In this document: positions 39,134-49,053 of the stretch, piece by piece
How positions within the stretch are numbered: position 1 is the stretch's first letter
How the letters are laid out: each line of letters begins with the position of its first letter
Source of the DNA: Photorhabdus khanii NC19
GTDB lineage: Bacteria > Pseudomonadota > Gammaproteobacteria > Enterobacterales > Enterobacteriaceae
Assembly: GCF_000517265.1 (NCBI RefSeq)
Contig: NZ_AYSJ01000013.1
Location: forward strand, 351,859-415,858
Direction: 5' to 3'
DNA length: 64,000 nt
Translations under genes and position numbers: made by a program
Notes under the pieces: model-generated
Database searches by the model: none
What the model saw: only the letters and a program-made list of their open reading frames with translations
Told to the model about the DNA's origin: nothing

Positions 39134-40147
39134 ATGAGTCCGAAAAATGATTTTAAAGCTTTTTCCATTAGTGATAACGCTAATGTAATTAACCAAGAAA
39201 AATATGAAGAAAATCAAAATATAAAGACAGGATTTCCGACAGAAAATATTACTACTCAATTGCTAAATAAGGTATTACGTCAATCATCAACAATATCATC
39301 TGTCATAGCTGATTTTATCGCGACACAATCTGGCAATGATGTGCTGGATGATGGTGATATAGCTAAACTCACGACCCAATTAGATGAAGCATTAAAACAA
39401 AAAATCACAACAGAAGTTCCGAACGCCTCATTAACACGAAAAGGCGTTATTCAACTCACAGAAAAAACAGGCGATAGTAATACACTGGCAGCCACTCAGA
39501 AACTTGTTTCTGATGTAAACGATAATGCTAATAACCGACTAGAAAAAAACCAAAACGGCGCAGACATTCCTGATAAAAATGCATTTTTGAAAAATCTCGG
39601 CTTAATAGAAACCATTATTAACACACAATATCCTGTAGGAATTGTGGTTTGGTTTGCCCAAAATAAAAACCCAAATGAGCTATTTCCGGGCACTAAATGG
39701 GAATATATCGGTGAAAATAAAACCGTTCGATTAGCCAAAGCCGATGGTGCCGATATTTTATCAACCGGTGGTAATGATTCGGTAAATCTGACGACGGCAC
39801 AAATACCAGCGCACAATCATACATTTTTTGGGACAACGAGCACATTTGATTATGGCACCAAAACCACCAGTATCGCCGGAGATCACTATCATGATAGCGG
39901 TTGGGGTGAAGCTTTCGGTGGGCGTTATGGCTATTATGACAACACTAGAAACAATACAGGGTCAAGCTCTATAGATTCAGACAATTACAAATTCAACACC
40001 AGCACTAATGGCGCCCATTCTCATATTGTATCAATAGGATCACATAACCATACAATTTCAGGTAATACGGGAGACACGGGCGCCAATGCTGCGATTTCAA
40101 TTACAAATTCATATGTCAAATTGATGGGATGGTATCGAAAAGCATAA
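39134..40147 (+). CDS. orphan phage tail-fibre protein
   Basis: 337 residues from the ATG at 39134, which has AGGAGAG just upstream; the frame is open further up but without a ribosome-binding site. ASLTRKGVIQLTEKTGDSNT is the phage tail-fibre repeat. The C-terminal region starts with YPVGIVVWFAQNKNPNELFP, GTKWEYIGENKT and continues LTTAQIPAHNHTF, with His-rich and Gly/Tyr-rich loops (GDHYHDSGWGEAF, SHNHTISGNTGDTG), as in fibre/collar tips. No other phage gene lies nearby. It may be a stray fibre or a donor for fibre variation. Confidence 0.8.
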   Translation: MSPKNDFKAFSISDNANVINQEKYEENQNIKTGFPTENITTQLLNKVLRQSSTISSVIADFIATQSGNDVLDDGDIAKLTTQLDEALKQKITTEVPNASLTRKGVIQLTEKTGDSNTLAATQKLVSDVNDNANNRLEKNQNGADIPDKNAFLKNLGLIETIINTQYPVGIVVWFAQNKNPNELFPGTKWEYIGENKTVRLAKADGADILSTGGNDSVNLTTAQIPAHNHTFFGTTSTFDYGTKTTSIAGDHYHDSGWGEAFGGRYGYYDNTRNNTGSSSIDSDNYKFNTSTNGAHSHIVSIGSHNHTISGNTGDTGANAAISITNSYVKLMGWYRKA

Positions 40148-40189
40148 GGCCACTGCATCCTCCTGAACGTTGACAAACCTCACGTAAAT

Positions 40190-40228
40190 AGCTGTCTCTT
40201 GATCACAAATCTAACTTAAGAGACAGCT
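40190..40228. repeat. 39-bp inverted repeat resembling paired IS50-type ends
   Basis: Arms agctgtctctt (40190-40200) and aagagacagct (40218-40228) flank 17 nt. The left arm with its extension, CTGTCTCTTGATCA, equals the first 14 bases of the inside end of IS50 as I remember it. It could be a miniature element, an excision footprint of an IS4-group element, or a terminator after the tail-fibre gene. Confidence 0.5.
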
Positions 40229-40564
40229 CACATAGTGGAATTTATCCTTCATCATTGAAAATACCGCTTACCGCTTTTCAATACCAAAACCCTTCAAGAC
40301 CATTAGATTGTTGATAAACCGGGAACAAATCATGATAGGATAGAAACGCGGCAATAAATATCCCCGCCATAGAAGGGCTAGCTGATTCGCCAGGGCATAG
40401 TGATTGTGTAAAACGTTCCCCCTGTAGTTCCCCTACAGAGACAACTGTCAGCACAAGCACTACAGCGAAAAGTATCGGTATAAGCTGATACGGGTCACAA
40501 AAAGCCCTACGATAGTCGCTTGCGACTTTGCGGTGGGCATACTAACAGGTCAACGGAGTAATGC

Positions 40565-42007
40565 ATGTCTAGACGGCTCAGAAGAACTAAGATTGTTACT
40601 ACACTTGGTCCGGCTACCGACCGCGATAATAACCTTGAAAAGATTATTACTGCGGGTGCAAACGTAGTCCGCCTCAACTTTTCCCACGGCACCGCAGAAG
40701 ATCACATCCAGCGTGCCAATAAAGTCCGCGAGATCGCCGCCCGCCTGGGGCGTCATGTCGCTATTCTTGGCGATCTTCAGGGACCTAAAATCCGCGTATC
40801 AACGTTTAAAGAGGGCAAAATTTTCCTGAATATCGGAGATAAATTTCTGCTTGATGCCAACCTTAGTAAAGGCGAAGGCGATAAGGAGAAAGTCGGTATT
40901 GATTACAAAGGATTACCCGCTGATGTTGTCCCGGGCGATATTCTCCTACTGGATGATGGCCGTGTTCAACTGAAAGTATTAGCAGTTCAGGGAATGAAAG
41001 TATTTACGGAAGTGACCGTGGGTGGCCCGCTATCCAACAATAAGGGTATCAACAAACTGGGCGGGGGTTTATCCGCTGAAGCCCTGACCGAAAAAGATAA
41101 AGAAGACATTATCACTGCCGCTAGAATCGGTGTTGATTACCTCGCTGTTTCTTTTCCCCGCACCGGTGAAGATCTCAATTATGCCCGCCGTCTGGCGCGG
41201 GATGCCGGTTGCGAAACACAGATCGTGGCAAAAGTTGAACGTGCAGAAGCCGTTAGCAGTGATGAAATCATTGATGAAATCATTCTGGCTTCCGATGTCG
41301 TGATGGTTGCCCGTGGTGACCTCGGCGTAGAAATCGGTGATCCGGAACTGGTTGGTGTGCAGAAAAAATTGATCCGCCGCGCCCGCCAACTGAATCGTGT
41401 AGTGATTACCGCAACACAGATGATGGAATCCATGATCACCAACCCAATGCCGACCCGTGCAGAAGTTATGGACGTGGCAAACGCGGTTCTTGACGGTACT
41501 GACGCGGTGATGCTCTCCGCTGAAACCGCAGCGGGCCAATACCCTGCCGAAACCGTTGCCGCGATGGCGCGGGTCTGTCTGGGAGCGGAAAAGATGCCAG
41601 GGCTCAGTGTATCCAAACATCGGCTAGACACGACTTTCGACAGTACCGAAGAGGCGATTGCCATGTCCACCATGTACGCGGCAAACCATCTAAACGGTGT
41701 TAAAGCAATTATCGCAATGACCGAATCAGGCCGCACTACACGAATAATGTCCCGCATCAGTTCTGGTCTGCCTATTTTCTCTATGTCCCGCCATGAGAAA
41801 ACCCTGAACCAGACAGCACTTTACCGGGGCGTTACACCGGTTTATTGCAGCAGTCATACTGACGGCATCACAGCAGCGAATGAAGCCGTTAACCGCCTGC
41901 GAGATAAAGGTTATCTAATATCCGGCGACCTTGTTCTGGTGACTCAGGGCGACCAAATGGGAACCATTGGCAGTACTAACACCTGCCGTATTCTTGAAGT
42001 GGAATAA
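40565..42007 (+). CDS. pykA: pyruvate kinase II
   Basis: 480 residues. [13 protein letters not shown] opens the barrel. KVERAEAV and [10 protein letters not shown] are the metal and substrate-binding segments, and [11 protein letters not shown] holds further active-site residues. It converts phosphoenolpyruvate and ADP to pyruvate and ATP. E. coli has lpxM immediately beyond; here the darobactin cluster intervenes. Confidence 0.95.
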   Translation: MSRRLRRTKIVTTLGPATDRDNNLEKIITAGANVVRLNFSHGTAEDHIQRANKVREIAARLGRHVAILGDLQGPKIRVSTFKEGKIFLNIGDKFLLDANLSKGEGDKEKVGIDYKGLPADVVPGDILLLDDGRVQLKVLAVQGMKVFTEVTVGGPLSNNKGINKLGGGLSAEALTEKDKEDIITAARIGVDYLAVSFPRTGEDLNYARRLARDAGCETQIVAKVERAEAVSSDEIIDEIILASDVVMVARGDLGVEIGDPELVGVQKKLIRRARQLNRVVITATQMMESMITNPMPTRAEVMDVANAVLDGTDAVMLSAETAAGQYPAETVAAMARVCLGAEKMPGLSVSKHRLDTTFDSTEEAIAMSTMYAANHLNGVKAIIAMTESGRTTRIMSRISSGLPIFSMSRHEKTLNQTALYRGVTPVYCSSHTDGITAANEAVNRLRDKGYLISGDLVLVTQGDQMGTIGSTNTCRILEVE

Positions 42008-42094
42008 AAACTCACTACATTTTAGCGTCGGGCTTTCGGGGAGGACACAGATTAAATCGGGAAGACTGGCGCACTTCGCTTATCCAATACAACC

Positions 42095-42118
42095 GACGGT
42101 AAAAAAGTTTTTACCGTC
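42095..42118 (+). terminator. hairpin after pykA
   Basis: Arms gacggtaaaaa and tttttaccgtc make a 24-nt near-perfect hairpin. No T-run follows, though the stem itself ends in U-rich sequence. Confidence 0.5.
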
Positions 42119-42338
42119 TCAGATTGTTGACAAAATGCTGTTTTTTATCCGTCATTCTGTTTTCAATACAATATTAAACTTAGAGTAAATATCTTCACCC
42201 TAAATAATATAAATAATAATAATTTAAGTAGATTCTCATTAGCTAAAAATTAATCTCCATCAAAGCGCTACCTGTCTGATATATCTAAAAATCCAGTTTA
42301 TATCTTCTGAGTTACATCATAAAAGGCAGAAAATTATA

Positions 42339-42367
42339 TTGACAATCATTCAACATAACATTAGTAA
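42339..42367 (+). promoter_or_regulatory. candidate sigma-70 promoter of darA
   Basis: TTGACA (42339-42344) and TAGTAA (42362-42367) are separated by 17 nt. Transcription from here would give a leader of about 240 nt containing the whole ERIC element. It is the best match I saw in the pykA-darA spacer; not proven. Confidence 0.4.
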
Positions 42368-42464
42368 TTAGGCGTTGATATCAGCATTTTCCATGTGGAA
42401 ATACCAAATTTCCCGATGATATACTTTTATTAGAAGGAAATAATGAGCTAACTAATTAATCATC

Positions 42465-42591
42465 TATACCTTATAGATTTCAAGATGCATCGCGACGGCA
42501 AGGGAGCGAATCCCCGGGAGCATAGCGAACTATGTGACCGGGGTGAGCGAGCGCAGCCAACAAAGAGGTAACTTGAAAGATAACCGGTATA
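42465..42591 (+). repeat. ERIC element, left copy, in the darA leader
   Basis: 127 bp, the standard ERIC length, bounded by tatacc and ggtata with long imperfect terminal inverted repeats. The centre contains the ERIC core, GAATCCCCGGGAGCATAG followed by CTATGTGACCGGGGTGAGCG. It ends 21 nt before the darA start codon. A second copy in the same orientation lies at 49054. Confidence 0.9.
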
Positions 42592-42612
42592 AGAAATAAA
42601 GTGGAGATTATC

Positions 42613-42789
42613 ATGCATAATACCTTAAATGAAACCGTTAAAACTCAAGAAGCACTCAATTCTCTTGCTGCATCATTCAAAGAGACTGAACTCTCAATTA
42701 CTGATAAAGCACTAAACGAATTAAGCAATAAACCTAAGATCCCTGAGATCACGGCCTGGAACTGGTCAAAAAGCTTCCAGGAAATTTAA
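42613..42789 (+). CDS. darA: darobactin precursor peptide DarA
   Basis: 58 residues. The leader (1-48) is polar and helical; the core WNWSKSF is residues 49-55 and the tail is QEI. This core is the heptapeptide of darobactin A. In that antibiotic Trp1 and Trp3 are joined by an ether link and Trp3 and Lys5 by a carbon-carbon bond, both made by the radical SAM enzyme DarE, and the leader and tail are removed. The product blocks BamA of Gram-negative outer membranes. The ATG at 42613 is chosen because GGAG lies 7 nt upstream; the in-frame GTG at 42601 would sit on that ribosome-binding site. Downstream genes darBCDE follow after 533 nt. Confidence 0.96.
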   Translation: MHNTLNETVKTQEALNSLAASFKETELSITDKALNELSNKPKIPEITAWNWSKSFQEI

Positions 42790-42894
42790 AGCTTATCCCA
42801 TCAGGTTATTTTATTTTCCTGAAAAAACAATGTCCATTGGGATAAACAATCAAGTTGTTCAGTTAAAATAAATAATTTTTTGAACCTTAATCAT

Positions 42895-42927
42895 AGGGTA
42901 ATCCTATGTATTATCCGGGATTACCCT
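42895..42927 (+). terminator. hairpin in the darA-darB gap
   Basis: A 10-bp perfect stem (agggtaatcc / ggattaccct) with a 13-nt loop lies about 106 nt after the darA stop. The tract that follows is A-rich, so it may stabilise or partly terminate the darA transcript, rather than end all transcription. Confidence 0.5.
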
Positions 42928-43322
42928 AAATACTTTCATAAAGTAAATATAAAAATTTGAATAATACAGATAAGTTTTTTTAACCTGAATGGAAGGTTTG
43001 TATTTTATCATTAAACACAACCACCTTTTACCACTAATATTATTGGATTTTTTCATTTCAAGATGAAAATATAATAGATTTCAGTAACTAAAAAGGGTAA
43101 AAATACGATAAAAAATCAATATTGGCAGAAAAAAACATTTTCGTTGGATCTTCATATATGTTATGTAGAATACTCAGAGGCAAGGGTTAAAAAATCCATA
43201 CCCAAAAATTAATTTAAAAATTCGCCCCGCTAATAGCCAGCCTGTCCCAGCAGGTGTTACTGATGCAGGCAAATAAAATAGCCCTAATAGGATGGGCTTT
43301 AAGTAAGGAACGGTAGCCATAA

Positions 43323-45692
43323 ATGAATGCTATTAACATCTCAGAATCCATGAAACGTTTCAATATATTGGTATCGATACTCTCAGTATCAATAGCAATA
43401 TTAGCAATTTATTTACTTTCTACTGCCTTCTATTCAGATGCTCGAGTTGATAACTATTATCAAGATAATGGCAACATTTACCGGGTGGAAACCACCTTTA
43501 ATTTGCCCAATGGAGAAAAAGTGAGATCGGCAAAATCGCCATTGCCACTCATAGACGAGCTAGAAAAAGATAAAAGGATAAATCGTGCAGACTACTTTTT
43601 CAAACTTAACACGACGATTGAGTTACAAGGAAAAAAGATCACCAAAGTTCCCGTGTTTGCAGTCAGTCATCAATTCCTGAATACCCTGTCTCCCTTTAAG
43701 AAAATCGATAATATCTTGGGAGCAAATGAGATTTACATCACAAAAAAGTTCAATAATCGCTATCTCGGCCTGGAAAATCCCAAAGGAAAATCTATTGTTC
43801 TGGATAACGAAACCTATATCATCAAGGATATCGTAGAAAAACGTCATGATTCGAGTCTTAATATGAATGCTATTATTTCATTTAAGCCAACACTTATCAA
43901 AAACTACAATAAAGAAATATTCAATTGGTATGATACACATGCTTATATTTTTATAAAATTCTCTGATGAAAAACCAATATCCAATCGCGATGCGCTTCTT
44001 AATCATATTATTGCAACCAAAGCCCCCAATCTTCCAGGCGCTCCATTTACTGCCAGTGAATTTATTCACCTATCATTAAAAAAATTAAAAGATATTCATT
44101 ACCAAGATGGATTGCCTGATGAAATTTCTATTGGTTTATCAAAGGAGATAATTTATAGCTCATATATCGCGTTCGCATTTATCTTATTTTCCGCATTAAC
44201 CAACTATTATAATTTAACTTCTGCTGATTCAGCAGAAAAAAGGGATATTTATCAGTTAAAGAAAGCGCTAGGCGCTTCAACTTTCAATATTATTTGCGAT
44301 TCACTGCCGGCCATGCTGATCAAAATAATCCTTTCCACCCTTATCTTTTTGTTACTTATCATAACTATATTCAATGTCTCTCTCTATATAAATAATATAT
44401 TTACCCTATTAGAAGCAGACAGTTTAATATATCTAGGGATATTTTCAGTTGTTATTTCCTTTATCTTTATTTCATCAATACATTTTTCATTCTCATTACG
44501 TTTTTATATTTATCAAAGAAACAGAAAAATGGATATGAGATATGAATCAACCCTTGCCTCTTGGTTTAGGAAATCATCATTGGCTATTCAATTACTTGTT
44601 TCCGGAATATCTATTTATTTAGTCACCGGATTAACCAATCAATATATTCACCTTGTTGATTTACATACTCCATATGATAATGCCAAGACAATATCAATAG
44701 CAATTAATAACGATAATAATAAAAAATCAACTATTGATGAATTAAGCTATGAGTTTATCAGAAAATACAATACTTCAAAAATAACCCTCAGTAATTGGCG
44801 ACCATTTGATATGTCAAGAGAAAATATCACTATTAATTATTCCGGCCAACAAAACAGGAATAACTATATCTCTTCAAATGTTATTACTGCGGATGAAAAT
44901 TTCACTGATGTGTGGAGAATGAAGATATTAGCCGGTGGTGATAAACGAGTATATCAGAGTGATAATGCTGATGTAGTCCATGCATTAGTGACAAAAGAAT
45001 TTTTAAAACAGAATGGAATTCTCAAATATGATGATATTTTTAACAACTACTATTGGTACACAATGGAGGATAAAAAGATCCAAATCAGATTTATTCAGAT
45101 TATAGATGATTTCAATTTAGGTGCTGTAGATGAACCATTCAGGCCAATAGTTGTTTTCATCAAAAAAGATCATGGAAAATATGCTTCGCTGAATTTAAAC
45201 AATATGAAAAACCTTTCTCCGGTACTTAATGAACTATCAAAACAGGGTTTTGATAATAATGAAATTGATTTAACCAGTCACTTATTTAACTCTTATTATG
45301 ATAATTATTTAAAAGTAATAAAATTATCATCTGCCGTCGCTATTTTCTCGGTTCTATTATTAGTCATCGCCTGCTTTACTACCAGCATGACTGACTTTAA
45401 CGCGATGAAAAGGGAATTAAGTATAATGGAATCTATTGGTGGTTCTATTTACACCAATCTCATTCACTTTTTATCGAAAAGTGTCATCCCGATAATCGCA
45501 TCAATTTTCGTGGCATATATATCAGGAAGAACTATTTTAGTTTATCTGCTTGATGAATATAGTGTGATTTACACCGATTCTTTTGTATACAGTGCTATCG
45601 CCCTATCTGCTACAATGATATTCACCGTTATTATAATGATGACTACCTATTTGGTGAATTATAGAAAATTATCCGCCACTAAATTTTTGTGA
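43323..45692 (+). CDS. darB: darobactin ABC exporter permease DarB
   Basis: 789 residues. It has an N-terminal span (about 15-32), a large periplasmic domain and then further spans (roughly 280-440), a second periplasmic domain, and a last group (about 660-780): about eight spans in two FtsX/MacB-like halves. KKALGASTFNIICDSL and MKRELSIMESIGGSIYTNLI are the repeated FtsX-domain motifs. It would pair with the ATPase DarD and the adaptor DarC to export darobactin, presumably through TolC. The start has AAGGAACGG upstream. The stop is 8 nt before darC. Confidence 0.92.
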   Translation: MNAINISESMKRFNILVSILSVSIAILAIYLLSTAFYSDARVDNYYQDNGNIYRVETTFNLPNGEKVRSAKSPLPLIDELEKDKRINRADYFFKLNTTIELQGKKITKVPVFAVSHQFLNTLSPFKKIDNILGANEIYITKKFNNRYLGLENPKGKSIVLDNETYIIKDIVEKRHDSSLNMNAIISFKPTLIKNYNKEIFNWYDTHAYIFIKFSDEKPISNRDALLNHIIATKAPNLPGAPFTASEFIHLSLKKLKDIHYQDGLPDEISIGLSKEIIYSSYIAFAFILFSALTNYYNLTSADSAEKRDIYQLKKALGASTFNIICDSLPAMLIKIILSTLIFLLLIITIFNVSLYINNIFTLLEADSLIYLGIFSVVISFIFISSIHFSFSLRFYIYQRNRKMDMRYESTLASWFRKSSLAIQLLVSGISIYLVTGLTNQYIHLVDLHTPYDNAKTISIAINNDNNKKSTIDELSYEFIRKYNTSKITLSNWRPFDMSRENITINYSGQQNRNNYISSNVITADENFTDVWRMKILAGGDKRVYQSDNADVVHALVTKEFLKQNGILKYDDIFNNYYWYTMEDKKIQIRFIQIIDDFNLGAVDEPFRPIVVFIKKDHGKYASLNLNNMKNLSPVLNELSKQGFDNNEIDLTSHLFNSYYDNYLKVIKLSSAVAIFSVLLLVIACFTTSMTDFNAMKRELSIMESIGGSIYTNLIHFLSKSVIPIIASIFVAYISGRTILVYLLDEYSVIYTDSFVYSAIALSATMIFTVIIMMTTYLVNYRKLSATKFL

Positions 45693-45700
45693 GATTAATT

Positions 45701-46954
45701 ATGGATATAGAAATCAGAAAAAAAGGCATACATAACAGAGAGAAATTACTCATTCTCATTTTCTTTATCGCTTTTATTTCATTTGTTGTATTTATTATCT
45801 ATTATGTCGTTTCGGCTAAAGACGCTTTCGTGAATGAAAATGAAGTTACCCAGTTTCAGGTCAGCAGCAAAGTAGATAGTGATATTCTGAAAACCAGGGC
45901 AGTTGTGGTTCCTGATAAAAGTGTCTCTATCTCAACCGAGATAGGGGGAATCGTTACCGATATAATGAAAAAACCATCACAAGATGTTTTAAAGAATGAA
46001 GAAATCGTGAAATTATCTAATTTTAATTTCACATTGAATAATTCTTCGATGTTAGCGGACGTGACAGATAAACTCAATAATTTAATAAACATAAGAATAA
46101 ACTTGCAATCTGACTATCGGGATATCAATAACCGATTCTTAGAAGCCGCCAAAGAACTAAAAGAAGTAGAAGATAAATTAAAGCGATATCACGATCTTGT
46201 ACATAAAAATTATATTTCTAAAGAAACTATGTCCGATTTAAGGATTAAAAGAGATTATTGGCACGATATTTATCTATTCTACAAAAAATTAAAAAATGAT
46301 AAAGATCGTAATATATCAAAACAGTTAAAGGAAATCGACGAGTTTGTCGAAAAACAGAGAAAACTCGCTGACATCATCGAAAATGGTTTCGAGCAGCTTT
46401 CAATAAAATCCCCTATCGCCGGTAATATCAGTTCATTAGATTTAATTTTAGGACAACGGTTAAAACCTGGCGACAAAATAGCTATTGTTGATGATTTATC
46501 AAACTTTTATTTTGAATCAGAAATCAACGAATACTATTTAAACAAAATAACATACCATTCATCTGCCAGTTTAATCTATAACAATGGAAAAATACCTTTA
46601 CTGGTGAAATTAATTTCATCTGAAGTGAATAATGGAACATTCAAAGTCAGATTTGAATTGGAAGATAAAAAAACAATTAACTTCAAACGGGGGCAATCCG
46701 TTGATGTCATGATTAAACTTGATGAAGATCGGAAAATATTCTCCGTACCTTCATCTATGGTGTTTTCTATTGACAATAAAAACTATGTGTTTGTTTACCA
46801 TCCAGATAAAAAAATTGCCCGACGTATTCAAGTTTCCACCGGCCAAGATAATGGTTCTGATATTGAGATCAAAAGTGGTGTTACTGAAGGACAAACGCTC
46901 GTTAGCTTTGGTAAGAATAAATTAGTTAATAATGATACAGTAAGGATTGAATAA
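45701..46954 (+). CDS. darC: darobactin exporter membrane-fusion protein DarC
   Basis: 417 residues from the ATG at 45701; a GTG 12 nt earlier overlaps the darB stop and is a less likely start. One N-terminal membrane span (LLILIFFIAFISFVVFIIYY) is followed by a HlyD/MacA-type layout. This has a lipoyl-like half (EIGGIVTDIMKKPSQDVLKN), a long coiled coil (about 120-230), the second lipoyl half (SPIAGNISSLDLILGQRLKP) and beta-barrel domains. It bridges inner membrane and outer-membrane channel. The darD start follows 1 nt after its stop. Confidence 0.92.
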   Translation: MDIEIRKKGIHNREKLLILIFFIAFISFVVFIIYYVVSAKDAFVNENEVTQFQVSSKVDSDILKTRAVVVPDKSVSISTEIGGIVTDIMKKPSQDVLKNEEIVKLSNFNFTLNNSSMLADVTDKLNNLINIRINLQSDYRDINNRFLEAAKELKEVEDKLKRYHDLVHKNYISKETMSDLRIKRDYWHDIYLFYKKLKNDKDRNISKQLKEIDEFVEKQRKLADIIENGFEQLSIKSPIAGNISSLDLILGQRLKPGDKIAIVDDLSNFYFESEINEYYLNKITYHSSASLIYNNGKIPLLVKLISSEVNNGTFKVRFELEDKKTINFKRGQSVDVMIKLDEDRKIFSVPSSMVFSIDNKNYVFVYHPDKKIARRIQVSTGQDNGSDIEIKSGVTEGQTLVSFGKNKLVNNDTVRIE

Positions 46955-46955
46955 A

Positions 46956-47618
46956 ATGATTAGCATGATGAATGTCTGTAAATCATATAAAACTAAATTC
47001 ATTCAAACAAATGTTTTGAATGACATAAATCTCAATATAGATAAAGGCGAATTTATTTCTATAATGGGAGCGTCAGGGTCAGGGAAATCAACATTACTGA
47101 ATGTCATTGGCATGTTTGAAACAATCGATAGCGGTCAATTAACACTGAACAATAGCAATATTTTAACAATGAAATATTCTGAAAAAATATCATTCAGACG
47201 AGAATTTATTGGTTATATTTTTCAATCATTCAATCTGTTACCCAATTTGACGGTATCTGAAAATATAGAGTTACCGTTAAAATACAGAGGTTTTCCTAAA
47301 AAACAGCGGAAAAGCAAAGTATTTAATGCAATAAATAGTTTTGGATTAGAAAATCGGGAAAATCATAAACCGATACAATTATCTGGTGGACAACAGCAAC
47401 GTGTTGCTATCGCCAGAGCAATGATAGCAAACCCCACCATTTTATTAGCTGATGAACCAACGGGGAACCTGGATAGCGTAAATGGTCAGAATATTTTATC
47501 TTCACTTAAGGAGCTGAATGAAAACGGTACGACGATTGTTATGGTAACCCATTCCGTAGAAGCGGCAGCGTTTTCTGACAGAATATTAACGATGAGGGAT
47601 GGCCACTTGCTTGTTTGA
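46956..47618 (+). CDS. darD: darobactin exporter ATPase DarD
   Basis: 220 residues from the ATG at 46956, with AAGGA 9 nt upstream. Walker A is [10 protein letters not shown], the signature is LSGGQQQR, Walker B is ILLADEPTG, and the switch His lies in VTHSVEAA. This is the LolD/MacB-type ATPase group that drives DarB. It belongs to the same transcript as darB, darC and darE. Confidence 0.95.
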   Translation: MISMMNVCKSYKTKFIQTNVLNDINLNIDKGEFISIMGASGSGKSTLLNVIGMFETIDSGQLTLNNSNILTMKYSEKISFRREFIGYIFQSFNLLPNLTVSENIELPLKYRGFPKKQRKSKVFNAINSFGLENRENHKPIQLSGGQQQRVAIARAMIANPTILLADEPTGNLDSVNGQNILSSLKELNENGTTIVMVTHSVEAAAFSDRILTMRDGHLLV

Positions 47619-47647
47619 GCATAAATAACATAATAAAGGAGTTCTTT

Positions 47648-48937
47648 ATGGACACAATAATCCCCATAAAATATTTAGATTCAGACGAATCATCGATTCT
47701 TAAGAAATCATCTAAAATTAACTACAGGCAATTAGCTTGCAGAATTATCGGTGAAATCTCCGCCGAAAAGATATTAGATGATGATGAACTGGCTTTATAT
47801 AATAAAGAAATCAGTATACATTTCAGCCCTGAAATTATTAATGCTAATAAATTAGTTGTGGTTGTGAAAGCCACCAGGCTTTGCAATTTAAGATGCACTT
47901 ATTGTCACTCCTGGGCAGAAGGAAAAGGAAATACCTTAACATTCTTCAATTTAATGCGTTCCATCCACCGTTTCTTATCCCTACCGAATATCAAGCGATT
48001 TGAATTCGTCTGGCATGGTGGCGAAGTAACGTTGTTGAATGTTAATTACTTTAAGAAACTCATCTGGTTACAGGAACAATTTAAAAAACCGGATCAAGTT
48101 ATCACCAATTCGGTACAGACAAATGCCGTCAATATTCCTGAAGATTGGTTAGTGTTCCTCAAAGGTATTGGAATGGGGGTAGGAATAAGCGTTGATGGTA
48201 TTCCGGAAATACACGATAGCAGGAGATTAGATTACAGAGGAAGGCCAACATCCCATAAAGTCGCGGCAGGTATGAAAAAGTTAAGAAGTTATGGCATACC
48301 TTACGGTGCGCTTATCGTCGTCGACCGCGATGTTTATGAATCAAATATAGAAAAAATGCTCTCTTATTTTTACGAAATCGGTTTGATGGATATTGAATTT
48401 CTGAATATTGTCCCAGATAACCGATGCCAGCCGGGTGATGATCCTGGAGGAAGTTATATAACTTACCATAACTATATTAATTTCCTTTCTAAGGTTTTCC
48501 GTGTCTGGTGGAATGGTTATCAAGGCAAAATCAATATTCGCTTGTTTGACGGATTTATTGACAGTATCAAATCGTCCCAAAAGAAAATGTCAGATTGTTA
48601 TTGGGCGGGTAACTGTTCTCAGGAAATAATCACATTAGAACCTAATGGTACGGTATCAGCATGTGATAAATATGTTGGTGCTGAAGGGAATAATTATGGT
48701 TCGATTATTGATAATGATCTTGGGAATTTACTATCTAAATCAAATACAAATAAGGATCATCTTAAAGAGGAAATGGAATCATATGAAAAAATGCATCAAT
48801 GTAAATGGTTTCATTTGTGTAATGGTGGATGCCCACACGATCGAGTGACCAACAGGAAGCACAATCCAAATTATGATGGTTCATGTTGTGGAACCGGCGG
48901 TTTGTTGGAGACAATAAAACAAACCATCGCGGCGTAA
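47648..48937 (+). CDS. darE: radical SAM/SPASM maturase DarE
   Basis: 429 residues from the ATG at 47648, which has AAGGAG 6 nt upstream. The radical SAM cluster motif is CNLRCTYC (Cys79, 83, 86). The C-terminal SPASM region (about 317-429) is Cys-rich: SDCYWAGNCSQ, VSACDKYVG, CKWFHLCNGGCPHDRV, SCCGTGG, for auxiliary Fe-S clusters. DarE forms the Trp-Trp ether and Trp-Lys carbon bonds of darobactin on the core of DarA. It is the last gene of the operon. Confidence 0.95.
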   Translation: MDTIIPIKYLDSDESSILKKSSKINYRQLACRIIGEISAEKILDDDELALYNKEISIHFSPEIINANKLVVVVKATRLCNLRCTYCHSWAEGKGNTLTFFNLMRSIHRFLSLPNIKRFEFVWHGGEVTLLNVNYFKKLIWLQEQFKKPDQVITNSVQTNAVNIPEDWLVFLKGIGMGVGISVDGIPEIHDSRRLDYRGRPTSHKVAAGMKKLRSYGIPYGALIVVDRDVYESNIEKMLSYFYEIGLMDIEFLNIVPDNRCQPGDDPGGSYITYHNYINFLSKVFRVWWNGYQGKINIRLFDGFIDSIKSSQKKMSDCYWAGNCSQEIITLEPNGTVSACDKYVGAEGNNYGSIIDNDLGNLLSKSNTNKDHLKEEMESYEKMHQCKWFHLCNGGCPHDRVTNRKHNPNYDGSCCGTGGLLETIKQTIAA

Positions 48938-48983
48938 ATGCTATCCTGATATTTCAAGTGCAAGTAAAATGTTTCATCATAAT

Positions 48984-49023
48984 AACCCCTAATCATTAGA
49001 TATGATGTCCAATATTAGGGGTT
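48984..49023 (+). terminator. hairpin after darE
   Basis: Arms aacccctaat (48984-48993) and attaggggtt (49014-49023) form a perfect 10-bp stem with a 20-nt loop. No clear T-run follows. Confidence 0.5.
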
Positions 49024-49053
49024 AAGTTCAAACTGTGATAATGACTTCATATA

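Noticed and set aside
42330-42360. Fur box in the darA promoter (gacaatcattcaac)
   Set aside because: Only a partial match to one hexamer unit (gataat-like); not enough to claim iron control.
42601-42789. Longer 62-residue version of DarA starting at the GTG at 42601
   Set aside because: The GTGGAG at that place is the ribosome-binding site for the ATG at 42613, and the leader starting MHNTLNET is the natural one.
42989-43066. A 25-codon ORF in the darA-darB gap as a possible second precursor
   Set aside because: No good ribosome-binding site and no aromatic-X-X core pattern; looks like chance in AT-rich DNA.
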